This document shows, piece after piece, positions 18,050 to 28,088 of a DNA stretch of 64,000 nucleotides. The stretch comes from Hydrogenobacter hydrogenophilus (GTDB lineage: Bacteria > Aquificota > Aquificia > Aquificales > Aquificaceae): assembly GCF_900215655.1 (NCBI RefSeq), contig NZ_OBEN01000001.1:62001-126000 (forward strand), given 5' to 3'. A program made the translations under genes and the position numbers. The stretch's first letter is position 1; each line of letters starts with the position of its first letter. The notes below the pieces were generated by a model, which was not told where the DNA came from, did no database searches, and saw only the letters and a list, made by a program, of their open reading frames with translations.

Positions 18050-18889
18050 ATGAGGTTTGTTAAGCTTCATGGTTCTGGAAACGACTTTGTTGTGTTTGAT
18101 AACAGACAAGGTGAGGTGTACGATTTTGTGAAAAGCCTAAACTTAAGTTTAAAGGAATTTGTTGTCAAGGTTTGTGCTTTTCATACGGGTGTAGGTGCGG
18201 ACGGACTCATACTCATAGAAAATCCGGAAAACTATGAGAATCACTTCAAATGGCAGTTTTTCAATTCTGACGGTTCTGTGGCAAGTATGTGTGGTAATGG
18301 CTCAAGGTGTGCGGTGCGTTTTGCTTACGAAGAAGGCATAGTGGATAAGCAAGTAAGATTTGAAACCTTAGCGGGGGTTATTCATGCAGAGGTTTTGGAC
18401 GAGGGCAAAAGGGTAAAGGTGCTATTAACAAAGCCTAACGGTTTAAAAGATGTGAGCCTTAGAGTAAGGGGTACAAGTGTGGAAGGAAGTTTTATAAATA
18501 CGGGCGTGCCACATTTTGTCATGCTGGTTGACAACCTTGAGAGCTTTGATGTGATATCTTACGGAAGGGAGATAAGATTTCATCAGGTTTTTGAGCCAGG
18601 CGGAACTAATGTGGACTTTATAAAGGTAAACTCAGAAGACAGCATAAGCATAAGAACCTATGAAAGAGGTGTAGAGAATGAAACCTTAGCCTGCGGAACC
18701 GGTGCAGTAGCCTCAGCCATAGTAGCCTACAAAAGGGGACTTGTTAAGAGAAAACCTGTAGAGGTAAGAACAAAAGGAGGAGATATCCTAAGGATAGACT
18801 TTGACGATGACCTAAGCAGAGTGTTTTTAGAAGGTAGCGTATATAAGGTGTTTGACGGATTTTTGCACAAAGAAGCCTTTTACTATTAA
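18050..18889 (+). CDS. dapF: Diaminopimelate epimerase
   Basis: DapF converts LL- to meso-diaminopimelate for lysine and peptidoglycan, using two cysteines as acid and base without cofactor. Both are present: C81 in SMCGNGSRC and C215 in LACGTGAVAS. The 279-residue length and HGSGNDFVVFDN N-terminus are typical. The 3' end is followed at 2 bases by arsC. Confidence 0.97.
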   Translation: MRFVKLHGSGNDFVVFDNRQGEVYDFVKSLNLSLKEFVVKVCAFHTGVGADGLILIENPENYENHFKWQFFNSDGSVASMCGNGSRCAVRFAYEEGIVDKQVRFETLAGVIHAEVLDEGKRVKVLLTKPNGLKDVSLRVRGTSVEGSFINTGVPHFVMLVDNLESFDVISYGREIRFHQVFEPGGTNVDFIKVNSEDSISIRTYERGVENETLACGTGAVASAIVAYKRGLVKRKPVEVRTKGGDILRIDFDDDLSRVFLEGSVYKVFDGFLHKEAFYY

Positions 18890-18890
18890 A

Positions 18891-19292
18891 ATGAAAATAG
18901 CCTTTATATGCACGGGTAATTCTGCCAGAAGTCAAATGGCAGAAGGATACGCTAAGTATTTTGCAAGACTCTACAGAAAGCAAGTAGAAGTTTATTCTGC
19001 CGGTTCCTTCCCTTCTTCAAGTGTCCACCCTTTAGCCGTTAAGGTAATGCAGGAGGAAGGTATAGACATCTCTTCCCAATACCCAAAAACCATAGAATCC
19101 ATACCTTACAAAGAGCTTGACATGATCATAACCCTTTGTGGAGGTGCATCAGAGAACTGTCCTTATGTACCGGGAACCGTGAGGTATCATTGGGGTCTTG
19201 AGGACCCTGCAAAAGAAGGAACCATTGAAGCTTTCAGAAAGGCAAGAGATCAGATAAAGCAAAAAGTGGAAGACCTTATCAAAAGCCTATAA
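18891..19292 (+). CDS. arsC: Arsenate reductase, thioredoxin-coupled (low-MW phosphatase fold)
   Basis: A 133-residue low-molecular-weight phosphatase-fold protein. The catalytic loop CTGNSARS (C7), the redox pair C83 and C90 in TLCGGASENCP, and WGLEDPA with the general-acid aspartate match the thioredoxin-coupled ArsC class, which reduces arsenate to arsenite. ATG 18891 is used; extending upstream adds 13 residues overlapping dapF with no family support. Directly downstream lies a destroyed arsB, so arsenite export must be provided elsewhere if this enzyme acts in resistance. Confidence 0.92.
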   Translation: MKIAFICTGNSARSQMAEGYAKYFARLYRKQVEVYSAGSFPSSSVHPLAVKVMQEEGIDISSQYPKTIESIPYKELDMIITLCGGASENCPYVPGTVRYHWGLEDPAKEGTIEAFRKARDQIKQKVEDLIKSL

Positions 19293-19295
19293 GTA

Positions 19296-19611
19296 ATGGT
19301 AAAGTTATACACGGTCGTCATATTCTCTGCAACTCTTTCATTAGTCATAACTAAACCTAAAAATTGGGCATAGGATACTCAGCATGGGCTGGAGCCATTG
19401 CTTGCCTTCTGTTAGGACTTGTAGATATTCACGATGTTATTTATATAGCAGGTCTTGTTTGGGATGCTACCTTACATTTATTTCCATAGTTCTTGATAAA
19501 GCAGGATTTTTTGAATGGTGTGCTATCCAAGCTATAAAGGCAGGCTTTATACTAACTCTTCCTGTACTTCTCTTTACACTCATAGCCTTGTACTTAGTTT
19601 TTGTAATATGA
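19296..19611 (+). pseudogene. Remnant of an arsB arsenite efflux pump
   Basis: Three frames together read as the two ends of an ArsB permease. The first frame (from ATG 19296) gives a first membrane helix and ...TKPKNWA before a stop at 19371. A second frame continues IGYSAWAGAIACLLLGLVD and GLVWDATL. A third gives TFISIVLDKAGFFEW followed directly by GFILTLPVLLFTLIALYLV, which resembles the last helix of ArsB. About 300 central residues of the usual 430 are missing, with two frameshifts. Position just after arsC supports the identity. The stop overlaps the next gene's ATG. Confidence 0.85.
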
Positions 19612-20651
19612 AGATACTTTGGCTTAACGGAAACCCTAACCCTAAGTTTGGGGGTACGGAAATACACACCTTGCAGATGGTAAGAGAGCTAACAAAAGAA
19701 GGTATACAAGTCCTTTTGGTTTGCGCTAAGAACTCTTATGTAGATAGGCACGCCAGCAGTGTAAAAAAGTATCACATTAGCTTTCCCAACAGTTTAGCTC
19801 TTTTAAGCACAATAAAACTCATAAGCTTGATAAATAGAGAAAAACCAGACCTTTTGATTGCTAACAACGGAAAAGAGTATCCAAACGCGCTTTTGGCTGG
19901 AAAGCTTGGTGGTATAAAGGTGGTCTTTTTCAGACATATGGAAAGGATGAAGCAGCGGTTTGTAAGAAAACTTGTGTTTCCTCATGTGGATCTGTTTCTT
20001 GCAGTAAGCGAGCATGTAAAAGAAAATCTCGTAAAAGAAGGTGTTGCGGAAAGTAAAATAAGAGTAGTTTATAACTTAGTTGATGAGGAAAGGTTTTCTT
20101 ACATCAAAAAGCAAGAACACATTGTGGAACTCCTCTTTGTAGGAAAGCTTGATGAAGGGAAAGGGGTAATGGATTTTTTAAAAGCCGTTAAGGAGCTTAC
20201 AAAAGCTGGTTTTAATCTCAAAGCGTGGGTTGTAGGTGATGGCAAGATAAAAAAGACTGTAGATTCATACATAGCGCACAATGGCTTGAGTGAAAAGGTT
20301 AAGGCTGTTGGATACACCCCCCAAGTTGAGGACTACTATAAAAGGGCACATATATGTGTGATACCATCAAGAGAAACAGAAGCTTTTCCAAGAGTTGCCA
20401 TAGAAGCTCTTGCTTGCGGATGTGCCTTAGTGGTTTCAGATGTGGGTGGCACCAAAGAAGCTGTAGAAGAAGGCTACAACGGTTTTGTGTTCCGTGCTGG
20501 GGACACAAAGGAATTGATTGATAAGCTCAAAAGGGCAATAAGAGAATGGGAAAAACTATCTGAAAACTCAAGGGCTCTCTACGAAAGAAAGTTCTCAAAG
20601 TCTGCGGTAATGAAAAGTTTTCTTTCCGCCTTGGATACTCTTACACATTAA
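19608..20651 (+). CDS. Family 4-type glycosyltransferase
   Basis: A 347-residue GT-B glycosyltransferase. The N-terminal domain begins [20 protein letters not shown]. The C-terminal domain has [20 protein letters not shown] and the donor-binding segment [20 protein letters not shown], with the E-x7-E motif of retaining GT4 enzymes. Acceptor and sugar are unknown; lipopolysaccharide or surface glycan assembly is likely. The ATG at 19608 overlaps the stop of the arsB remnant. It converges on ychF with an 11-base tail overlap. Confidence 0.88.
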   Translation: MKILWLNGNPNPKFGGTEIHTLQMVRELTKEGIQVLLVCAKNSYVDRHASSVKKYHISFPNSLALLSTIKLISLINREKPDLLIANNGKEYPNALLAGKLGGIKVVFFRHMERMKQRFVRKLVFPHVDLFLAVSEHVKENLVKEGVAESKIRVVYNLVDEERFSYIKKQEHIVELLFVGKLDEGKGVMDFLKAVKELTKAGFNLKAWVVGDGKIKKTVDSYIAHNGLSEKVKAVGYTPQVEDYYKRAHICVIPSRETEAFPRVAIEALACGCALVVSDVGGTKEAVEEGYNGFVFRAGDTKELIDKLKRAIREWEKLSENSRALYERKFSKSAVMKSFLSALDTLTH

Positions 20652-21741
20652 ATCTAAAGTAAATTATATCGCCGTCTTTTACTTGGTAATCTTTACCTTC
20701 AAGCCTTACAAGACCAAGTTCCTTCGCCTTGCTCATAGAACCTACCTTTATATAATCTTCGTAGTTTATTACCTCAGCAGCTATAAAGCCTCTCTCAAAG
20801 TCCGAGTGGATCTTTCCACCAGCCTGGGGCGCTTTTGTTCCCTTCTTTATCGTCCATGCCCTTGTCTCTTTCTCACCAGCAGTAAAGAAGGTTATAAGGT
20901 CAAGCAGTGCATAACTTTCCCTGACTAACTTGTTCAGACCTGGCTCATCAAGTCCGTAAGCGTTAAGCATCTGCAGTTTTTCTTCCTCAGGGAGCTCTAC
21001 AAGTTCAGCTTCAAGCTTGGCACATATGACAAGCGCAGGCGCTTTCTCCTTTTGAGCGTAATCTATCACCTGTTTTACATACGCATTTCCACTCAGACCC
21101 TCTTCATCCACATTTGCTACATACAGCACAGGCTTGGTAGTGAGCAGGAAAAGGGTTTTCTTAGTGTATTCTAAGAGATCTTCTGGAAGTTCAGTGTGTT
21201 TTCTGATAGGTTCTAAATTTTCAAGGATCTCTTTTAACCGCAGGAGTTTTTCAAGCTCCTCTTTGGCTTTTTTGTCCCCAAGTTTTGCGGGTTTTTCCAC
21301 CTTTTCTATCCTTTTGCTGACGGTCTCTAAGTCTTTGGCTATGAGCTCCAAGTCTATTATCTGCGCATCCCGTATTGGGTCTACGCTACCTTCCACATGA
21401 ACTATGTCCGGGTTTTCAAAGCATCTTAGTACCATAGCTATAGCGTCCACCTCTCTTATGTGAGCCAAAAACTGATTGCCAAGACCCTCACCTTTACTAG
21501 CATTACGCACAAGCCCCGCTATGTCCACAAACTCAATAAATGTGGGCGTTACCTTCTTAGACTTTTCCATCTTTGCTATTTGGTAGAGCCTTTCATCAGG
21601 CACTGCTACCACTCCCACATTGGGTTCTATGGTACAGAAAGGGTAGTTAGCTGCTTGGGCTTTGGCGGATTGAGTGATAGCGTTAAAAAGCGTGGACTTG
21701 CCTACGTTAGGTAATCCTACAATACCTACACTTAAACCCAT
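20641..21741 (-). CDS. ychF: Ribosome-associated ATPase/GTPase YchF (OLA1 family)
   Basis: The 366-residue protein has the P-loop GLPNVGKST (about 8-16), a G2-like [23 protein letters not shown] (G3, Obg type) and a NVDE motif in place of NKxD, which favours ATP over GTP. It ends in the TGS-like C-terminal domain ([21 protein letters not shown]...). YchF binds ribosomes and modulates stress responses. The gene is divergent from argG with about 30 bases between the start codons. Confidence 0.96.
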   Translation of the reverse strand: MGLSVGIVGLPNVGKSTLFNAITQSAKAQAANYPFCTIEPNVGVVAVPDERLYQIAKMEKSKKVTPTFIEFVDIAGLVRNASKGEGLGNQFLAHIREVDAIAMVLRCFENPDIVHVEGSVDPIRDAQIIDLELIAKDLETVSKRIEKVEKPAKLGDKKAKEELEKLLRLKEILENLEPIRKHTELPEDLLEYTKKTLFLLTTKPVLYVANVDEEGLSGNAYVKQVIDYAQKEKAPALVICAKLEAELVELPEEEKLQMLNAYGLDEPGLNKLVRESYALLDLITFFTAGEKETRAWTIKKGTKAPQAGGKIHSDFERGFIAAEVINYEDYIKVGSMSKAKELGLVRLEGKDYQVKDGDIIYFRFNV

Positions 21742-21758
21742 AAACTCTTAAATATAGT

Positions 21759-21764
21759 TATAAT
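21759..21764 (+). promoter_or_regulatory. -10 box of argG, seven bases from the ATG
   Basis: A perfect TATAAT ends 7 bases before the argG ATG, which places the expected transcription start at or one base before the start codon. No Shine-Dalgarno sequence precedes argG. No good -35 was found. Confidence 0.6.
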
Positions 21765-21771
21765 TTTGTGT

Positions 21772-22977
21772 ATGGCAAAGAGGGTTATCTTAGCTTACTC
21801 TGGTGGATTGGACACCTCCGTAATGGTAAGGTGGCTCACACAAAAGGGATACGAAGTTATCACCTACACCGCAGATGTGGGACAAGGAGAGGAACTAAGC
21901 GATATACCCCAAAAGGCAAGGTCTTCTGGAGCTGTTGATGCTATAGTAGAAGACCTCAAAGAAGAGTTTGCTAAAGATTACTGTCTTCCTACTCTCAGGG
22001 CTTTAGCTCTGTATGAAGGCAAATATCCCCTTAGCGCTTCTCTTTCAAGACCCCTTATATCTAAAAAGCTTATTCAGTACGCAGAGAAGTTTGGTGCGGA
22101 CTACATAGCTCATGGCTCCACGGGAAAAGGCAACGATCAGGTGAGGTTTGAGGTATCCGCGTGGGCTTTGAACCCTAACATTGAGGTGATAGCACCCGTT
22201 AGGGAGTGGGAGTTTAGATCTCGCGAGGAGGAGGTAGAGTACGCCATCAAACACCAAATACCTGTAAAGATAACAAAAGAAAAGCCTTACTCTATAGATA
22301 AGAATCTGTGGGGAGTTTCCATAGAGTGTGGTCCCATAGAGGACCTGCTGGAAGAGCCACCCGAAGATGCCTTTGAATGGACTGTCTCTCCCAAGAAAGC
22401 ACCAGATCAAGAAGAGTATGTGGAAATAACCTTCGAGGAAGGCACACCTGTAGCGGTAAATGGAAAAAGATACGAACTTATAAGCCAGCTTATCCTTGAC
22501 CTGAACGCCATAGGAGGAATGCACGGCGTAGGAAGGATAGACATGGTTGAAAATAGACTGGTAGGTATAAAAAGCAGGGAGGTTTACGAAGCACCTGGTG
22601 CTACGCTTCTTTATACCGCTTACAGAGAACTTTTATCTCTTACTACGGACAGGTTTACCTTCCATTACTTTTTAGGTCATATACCCCACGAGTATGCTAA
22701 ACTGGTGTACGAAGGACTTTGGTTTTCTCCGCTAAGAGAAGCCTTAGATGCCTTTGTGTTTACAGTAGCAAAGTGTGTTACAGGAAGCATTAAACTAAAG
22801 CTGTATAAAGGTTCCATAGCAGTAGTTTCAAGAAGCTCGCCCAACTCTCTTTATGTGGAAGAGCTTGCCACATATTCCGAAAGGGATACTTTTGACCATA
22901 AGGCTGGTGCTGGCTTCACAAAGGTCTTTGGCTTACCTCTAAAGACCTTAGCGAGAGTTAAAAAGTCATCATGTTAA
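21772..22977 (+). CDS. argG: Argininosuccinate synthase
   Basis: ArgG ligates citrulline and aspartate with ATP in arginine synthesis. The 401-residue protein begins MAKRVILAYSGGLDTSV with the PP-loop SGGLDTS, and has GADYIAHGSTGKGNDQVRFE and the tetramerisation tail. ATG 21772 is chosen because family members start with this segment and because of the adjacent -10 box; a TTG two codons earlier is unlikely. It leads an argG-aroD-trpF operon. Confidence 0.97.
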   Translation: MAKRVILAYSGGLDTSVMVRWLTQKGYEVITYTADVGQGEELSDIPQKARSSGAVDAIVEDLKEEFAKDYCLPTLRALALYEGKYPLSASLSRPLISKKLIQYAEKFGADYIAHGSTGKGNDQVRFEVSAWALNPNIEVIAPVREWEFRSREEEVEYAIKHQIPVKITKEKPYSIDKNLWGVSIECGPIEDLLEEPPEDAFEWTVSPKKAPDQEEYVEITFEEGTPVAVNGKRYELISQLILDLNAIGGMHGVGRIDMVENRLVGIKSREVYEAPGATLLYTAYRELLSLTTDRFTFHYFLGHIPHEYAKLVYEGLWFSPLREALDAFVFTVAKCVTGSIKLKLYKGSIAVVSRSSPNSLYVEELATYSERDTFDHKAGAGFTKVFGLPLKTLARVKKSSC

Positions 22978-23630
22978 TAGCTGTACCACTAACTGACATA
23001 GAATTTGATAAGCGCTTGGAAGAGTGTAAAACCTTAGGAGCGGACATAGTTGAGCTTAGAGTGGACATGTTTGAAAATACACAGGTGGATCATGTTCGCA
23101 AGCTAATACAAAAAGCGCACTCTGCAGGTCTTATGACCATTCTTACCATAAGGAGTGAAGAAGAGGGAGGCAGAAAAGTAGAAAACCGTGAAGGGCTCTT
23201 TCAGGAGTTATCACCCCTTAGTCATTACACGGATGTGGAACTATCTTCACTCAGCATCTTGTCGAAAGTTAGAGATATAGTAAAAGCCCACAACAGAAAG
23301 CTTATAATCTCTTACCACAACTTTTCTGCTACACCACCCAAATGGATACTTAGAGAGGTCTTCAGATCCGCACGGCGATGGGGTGCGGATATAATCAAAA
23401 TTGCTGTCAAAGCCAACTCGTACAAAGATGTAGCAGAACTTTTATGCATAGGAAAGGAGGAAGAAGGAGAAAAAATACTCATCTCCATGGGTAAAATAGG
23501 GAGCATCTCCAGATTAGCTGGGTTCGTGTTTGGATCTGTAATATCCTATGCTTTTATAGACAAACAAGTAGCAGAAGGTCAGATACATCTTGAACAAATG
23601 GTAAAACTTAGGAAGCTCTTTTATGGTTAA
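22971..23630 (+). CDS. aroD: 3-dehydroquinate dehydratase, type I
   Basis: AroD makes 3-dehydroshikimate in the shikimate pathway through a Schiff base. The 219-residue TIM-barrel protein shows ELRVDMF, TIRSEEEGG, the catalytic histidine in ISYHNF, the Schiff-base lysine in IIKIAVKA and the C-terminal SMGKIGSISRLAG. It overlaps argG by 7 bases and trpF by 8. Confidence 0.95.
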   Translation: MLIAVPLTDIEFDKRLEECKTLGADIVELRVDMFENTQVDHVRKLIQKAHSAGLMTILTIRSEEEGGRKVENREGLFQELSPLSHYTDVELSSLSILSKVRDIVKAHNRKLIISYHNFSATPPKWILREVFRSARRWGADIIKIAVKANSYKDVAELLCIGKEEEGEKILISMGKIGSISRLAGFVFGSVISYAFIDKQVAEGQIHLEQMVKLRKLFYG

Positions 23631-24240
23631 AGTTAAGTTCTGTGGACTAAAAAGGCGTGAGGATGTAGAAAAAGCTTTATCTCTGGGTGTTGATTACATA
23701 GGTTTTGTGCTTTACCCAAAAAGCCCTCGGTTTGTAAGTTTTGATGAGCTAAAGGAATTGGTGCATAGCGCTGGCAACAGCATAAAAAAAGTAGGTGTTA
23801 TGGTAAATCCTGAGTATGAGGAAGTGAAAAGAGCCCTTGATACGGGTATAGATTTGGTCCAACTTCACGGAGAAGAGAGTTTTCAGCTTGCAAAAAAGAT
23901 AGGAATAAGCAGAGTTATAAAAGCCTTTAGAGTCAAAGATGACTTACATATAGCCCAAGAGTGGCAATTGGCTTATGCGATCCTTTTGGACACATATTCA
24001 GAGAAAGCTTACGGTGGAACAGGAAAGACTTTTGATTGGAAAATAGCAGAAAAATTTGTAAAGGAGGGATTTCGCGTTTTTCTATCCGGAGGACTAAACC
24101 CAAGTAATGTAATCCACGCAGTAAAAAAGGTAAATCCTTATGCTGTTGATGTTTCCTCTGGTATAGAAGTAAGTCCAGGTGTAAAAGATCACAAAAAAAT
24201 GATTGCGTTTGTAGAAGCCCTCAGGAATAATCTATCTTGA
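23623..24240 (+). CDS. trpF: Phosphoribosylanthranilate isomerase
   Basis: TrpF carries out the Amadori rearrangement in tryptophan synthesis. The 205-residue barrel has KFCGLKRREDVEKAL with the catalytic cysteine, LVQLHGEES, LLDTYSEKAYGGTGKTFDW with the catalytic aspartate, and the phosphate site FLSGGLNPSNV plus AVDVSSGIE. It ends the argG operon and overlaps the convergent GYD gene by 20 bases. Confidence 0.96.
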   Translation: MVKVKFCGLKRREDVEKALSLGVDYIGFVLYPKSPRFVSFDELKELVHSAGNSIKKVGVMVNPEYEEVKRALDTGIDLVQLHGEESFQLAKKIGISRVIKAFRVKDDLHIAQEWQLAYAILLDTYSEKAYGGTGKTFDWKIAEKFVKEGFRVFLSGGLNPSNVIHAVKKVNPYAVDVSSGIEVSPGVKDHKKMIAFVEALRNNLS

Positions 24241-24532
24241 TCTTCTCTATTATACTTTTAAAATCTTTCCACTCTATGGCTGGCCATGTTTCCGTTGTAG
24301 CATGACCAAACGATCTTATTATCATAGCAACTTTTGCTGCCTCCTCATCATCTTTAGCTTCAAAGATGTCAAGGTAATCGTATGGACCAAAAACGACCAA
24401 GTTCATGATCCACCTTACACTAGGGCAGTTCTCTTCAATGAGCTTTTCTGCGTGTTGTTCTATCTCCTTGAGCTTCTCTAAATTTTTTACCGCGTAAGGT
24501 GAGATCTTGGTTAGCATCACATATATACCCAT
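24221..24532 (-). CDS. GYD-domain protein, copy 1
   Basis: A 103-residue ferredoxin-like-fold protein of the GYD family. It starts MGIYVMLTKISPYAVKN and contains the family motif in the form FGPYDYLDIFEAKDDEEAAKVAM. The function of GYD proteins is not known. AAGGAGGGA 7-15 bases upstream of the ATG is a conventional ribosome-binding site. A paralogue lies at 57504, sharing PYD-(Y/F)-(L/V) and the C-terminal T-(W/M)-PAI segment. Confidence 0.85.
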   Translation of the reverse strand: MGIYVMLTKISPYAVKNLEKLKEIEQHAEKLIEENCPSVRWIMNLVVFGPYDYLDIFEAKDDEEAAKVAMIIRSFGHATTETWPAIEWKDFKSIIEKIKIDYS

Positions 24533-24576
24533 CCTTGCTTCCCTCCTTAGATAGTAAAATATAAGCTAAGAGCCTT

Positions 24577-25833
24577 ATGAAAGGAAGGCATATTAAACAT
24601 CTTCTACTTTTCTTCTTAGTTCTTTTGGTGAGCTTTCTCAGAGTAGAAAAGGACAAGGGGTATCTACCAGATGATCTTGGCAGTGGCTCATTGGTTGTGT
24701 CCGTAGAAGGTGTGCCACAAGGAGATGAAAGAGGACTAAAGGTTAAGGTAAAGCTTTTAGGTGGAGACATTCCCGAGTTATACCGTAGAGTAGGATACCT
24801 TACACTTTTTGGTGCAGAGGACCTTCCATCAAGAAGGTTTGAGGTTTTTGGACACGTAAAAGTTCATAACGGAAAAATTTTTATATCATCAAGCTGGAGA
24901 GATGTAAAGAAGATCATCTTGGTGGGAGAAAGTCAAAGAGATAAGCTTATAAAAAGAATGGAAGAAAAGATAAAGGATGCAAATGTTAAGTCTCTTGTAC
25001 TTTCTTATCTTTTTGGTACTGCTCAGGATGTTATGTCTTTTGAATATCAGGCTTCTTTTTGGCGTACAGGCCTTTTGCACCTTTTGGTTGTTTCAGGCTT
25101 TCACCTGACACTTATAGCACTAATACTAAGGTATTTACTGCCTGGTAGGTATGGTTTTTTTCTTGCACTCTTGGGAGTTAGTTGGTACGCTTTTTTTGTG
25201 GTACCTATGGATCCACCCGTCTTGAGAGCTCACCTAATGATTCTCTTTGCCATACTAATAAGGCTCTTGGATAGAAGACCCGATTACCTAAATTTGCTCT
25301 TCTTTTCGGGCTCTGTAATACTTTTCCTTTACCCCGAATATCTAACATCTTACTCCTTTTGGCTATCCTTTAGCGCTACACTTTATCTGATACTGTCTAG
25401 CACGAACATAGAGAGCATAAAAAACTCCCTGCCAGAGCGCCTTTATCCCGTATTTGTATCTTTTTGGGGTAGTTTTTTTGCTTTTTTGGGTACTGCAAGT
25501 ATAGTTTCCACCTTTTCCCTGACAACACCAGCCAGCGTTCTGTTTACACCCATAGTGGGAATTCTCTTTGTACCTTTTACCGCTTACGGAATTTTGGAAC
25601 TTCTAACTTTTTTCAGCCTTCCTTCTTTCCCCCTTGAGTACTTAGGTAAAGCTATACTATCCCTTGTGAGCTTACTGTCTTATATGAGCCTTACGGTAAA
25701 CACACCCCTTTCTGTAAAAGAAGCCATCTTTATAACCCTTTTATCTGCACTTATGCTTTACTTTTTAAAAAATTGGTGGAAACTCCTTGCAGGAGCTCCG
25801 CTTATGCCTTTTTTATTACGATCCTTGTTATGA
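24577..25833 (+). CDS. comEC: ComEC/Rec2-family competence membrane protein, short form
   Basis: ComEC forms the inner-membrane channel for incoming single-stranded DNA in natural transformation. The 418-residue protein has an N-terminal helix, a beta-rich DUF4131-like segment (about 25-105), then the Competence domain with [16 protein letters not shown] (about 167-182) and about nine more membrane helices. The C-terminal metallo-beta-lactamase domain of full-length ComEC (700 or more residues) is absent. Its 3' end overlaps gyrA by 32 bases on the opposite strand. Confidence 0.88.
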   Translation: MKGRHIKHLLLFFLVLLVSFLRVEKDKGYLPDDLGSGSLVVSVEGVPQGDERGLKVKVKLLGGDIPELYRRVGYLTLFGAEDLPSRRFEVFGHVKVHNGKIFISSSWRDVKKIILVGESQRDKLIKRMEEKIKDANVKSLVLSYLFGTAQDVMSFEYQASFWRTGLLHLLVVSGFHLTLIALILRYLLPGRYGFFLALLGVSWYAFFVVPMDPPVLRAHLMILFAILIRLLDRRPDYLNLLFFSGSVILFLYPEYLTSYSFWLSFSATLYLILSSTNIESIKNSLPERLYPVFVSFWGSFFAFLGTASIVSTFSLTTPASVLFTPIVGILFVPFTAYGILELLTFFSLPSFPLEYLGKAILSLVSLLSYMSLTVNTPLSVKEAIFITLLSALMLYFLKNWWKLLAGAPLMPFLLRSLL

Positions 25834-28081
25834 GGTCCTCACCCACATCCCAGCGAGGCACCTCTTTAAAGGGTATTTGGCTTTCCTCAAGCTTATCGTA
25901 AAAGACCTTTCCTTTCTCGGTCGCTACCATAACTTCTGCACTTTCTTTTATGGGCACCACATCCACGAGCTTACTTTTTGTATGTATCAAAAGGCGCATA
26001 CCCTTAGAACCTCTGCTTTTAACTGGTATATCATCTAGACTTACCTTCCTAACACTTCCCTTTTCTGTTATAAGCACAAGGTATGGATAGTCCTTTAAAG
26101 CCCTTGCTCCTTTGAGTATATCTCCCTCCTCAAGCCTTATACCTATAACACCTTTGGAACCCACTGTGGCAGGAGGAATCTCTTTTATAGGAAACCTGAG
26201 CCATTTGCCTTTCTGAGTGAAGAGCAAAAGATCGCCTTCTTCTGGGGACTGCAAAACTCTGATCACTTGATCTTCCTCTTCAGAAAACTTTATTATGGAC
26301 ATACCTTGAGCTTTGTACTCAAAGTCCACGATAGGTATCTTTTTCACATACCCTAACTTGGTTATCAGAATAATGCGATCACTTGCCTGAGACCTCACAA
26401 AGGCACCTACGATACTTTCCTCCTCTTCTTTAAAAGACACCTTGCTCCCTTGAAGAGCTTGAGAACCCGCTATCCAATAAACCCTACCTTTGTTGGATAC
26501 CATAAATAGTCCTTCATCAAAGGGAACATCTAATACATTAACCACTTCTTCTTCCTGCAACTCTTCAAGGGGCATGATCTTTCCGTTGGAATATATGACT
26601 ACCGTAAGTTGTCCCACTTTCTCCTCTTCAAATCCAAGAACAAAACTCTTTCTTGGGGAAGGAAACTCTCTTGATATCTCCTCCATCTCTTGTACAAACA
26701 CCTTTATTCTCTCTTCCTCACTGCCTATGAGCTTTTTGTAATAATCTATTTTTTGCATAAGTTCTTCCCTTTCTTCCTCAAGCTTTTTGCTTTCAAGAGA
26801 TGTGAGCCTTTGGAGTCTCATGTCAAGCACAGCATAGGCTTGTTTTTCACTAAGGGAGTATTTTTGTATGAGTTTTTCCTTTGCCTGTGCTGTGTCCTGA
26901 GAGCTTCTTATATCTTGTATCACTTGATCCATATGCCTTATAGCGGTGAGTAGTCCTTCCACTATGTGCAGTCTATCTTCTGCCTTTCTTAGGTAATGTT
27001 TGGACCTTCTGAGAATAACCTCAAGCCTGTGTCTTAGGAATTCTTGCAAAAGCCCTTTTATACCTACCTGTTTGGGTTCGTTGTCTATAAGCACTACAAA
27101 GTTTATGGGAAAGTTTTTCCGCAAAGCGGTGTATCTGTAAAGCTTTTCCAATACTTTTTGACCGTCCGCATCTCTTTTTAGCTCTACGACTATCCTTATG
27201 CCTTCTTTGTCAGATTCGTCCCTTATATCGGATATCTCTTTGAGCTTTCCTTCCCTTACGAGCTCTGCCATTCTCTTTATGAGTTCTGCCTTATTTACCT
27301 GATAGGGTATTTCCGTTATGACTATCTGCTGTCTTCCCCCTTGTAGTTTTTCTATGTGAGCCTTTGCCCTTATCCTTACATGTCCCTTTCCTGTGTGATA
27401 GTACTCAATAAGCTCAGAGTAGTTTTCTATGATGCCACCTGTGGGAAAATCTGGACCCTTTATATGTTTCATTATCTCTTCCGTTGATAAGTCTGGATTT
27501 TTTGCAAGCTCTATCAAAGCCTTACAAACTTCTCTGAGGTTATGGGGTGGTATAGAAGTGGCTAATCCTACCGCTATACCTGTAGACCCGTTGCAAAGCA
27601 TGTTGGGAAACTTAGAAGGCAAAACTGATGGCTCTAAGGTAGAACCGTCAAAGTTAGGTACGAAATCAACGGTATCCTCCTCTATGTCTTCAAGGAGTTT
27701 TATGGCTACCTTGGAAAGTTTAGCCTCTGAATACCTCATAGCTGCCGGAGGATCACCGTCTATAGAGCCAAAGTTCCCCTGCCCCTTTATAAGAGGGTAT
27801 CTCATGTTAAAGTCCTGAGCCATCCTAACCAAAGCGTCATAAACAGCCTGATCTCCGTGAGGGTGGTAGTATCCCAAAACTGTCCCTACTATTCTTGCAC
27901 TCTTTACAAAAGGTTTATCCGGTGTTAGGTTCATCTGGTACATGGCATAGAGTATCCTTCTTTGGACAGGTTTTAGCCCATCGCGAGCGTCGGGAATAGC
28001 TCGCCCTACTATGACGGACATAGCATAGTCTATGTAGGACTGCTTTACCTCTTCTTCTATGGGGACTGTTGTGATCTCCAT
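25802..28081 (-). CDS. gyrA: Type IIA topoisomerase subunit A (annotated as DNA gyrase A)
   Basis: This subunit cuts and reseals DNA together with a B subunit. The 759-residue protein has the winged-helix core with catalytic tyrosine Y117 in [10 protein letters not shown], the tower and coiled-coil regions, and a C-terminal beta-pinwheel (about 500-759) of GKxxxxP-type blades. I find no GyrA box (QRRGGRG type) between the first blades, so wrapping and negative supercoiling may be weak or absent and the enzyme may act like topoisomerase IV. It is divergent from uvrA. Its start codon is preceded by three TATAAT boxes and no Shine-Dalgarno sequence. Confidence 0.93.
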   Translation of the reverse strand: MEITTVPIEEEVKQSYIDYAMSVIVGRAIPDARDGLKPVQRRILYAMYQMNLTPDKPFVKSARIVGTVLGYYHPHGDQAVYDALVRMAQDFNMRYPLIKGQGNFGSIDGDPPAAMRYSEAKLSKVAIKLLEDIEEDTVDFVPNFDGSTLEPSVLPSKFPNMLCNGSTGIAVGLATSIPPHNLREVCKALIELAKNPDLSTEEIMKHIKGPDFPTGGIIENYSELIEYYHTGKGHVRIRAKAHIEKLQGGRQQIVITEIPYQVNKAELIKRMAELVREGKLKEISDIRDESDKEGIRIVVELKRDADGQKVLEKLYRYTALRKNFPINFVVLIDNEPKQVGIKGLLQEFLRHRLEVILRRSKHYLRKAEDRLHIVEGLLTAIRHMDQVIQDIRSSQDTAQAKEKLIQKYSLSEKQAYAVLDMRLQRLTSLESKKLEEEREELMQKIDYYKKLIGSEEERIKVFVQEMEEISREFPSPRKSFVLGFEEEKVGQLTVVIYSNGKIMPLEELQEEEVVNVLDVPFDEGLFMVSNKGRVYWIAGSQALQGSKVSFKEEEESIVGAFVRSQASDRIILITKLGYVKKIPIVDFEYKAQGMSIIKFSEEEDQVIRVLQSPEEGDLLLFTQKGKWLRFPIKEIPPATVGSKGVIGIRLEEGDILKGARALKDYPYLVLITEKGSVRKVSLDDIPVKSRGSKGMRLLIHTKSKLVDVVPIKESAEVMVATEKGKVFYDKLEESQIPFKEVPRWDVGEDLITRIVIKKA

Positions 28082-28088
28082 GGGTAAT

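Noticed and set aside
18852-18890. Upstream start for arsC inside dapF
   Set aside because: It would add 13 residues with no match to the ArsC family, whose members begin at the MKIAFICTGN segment.
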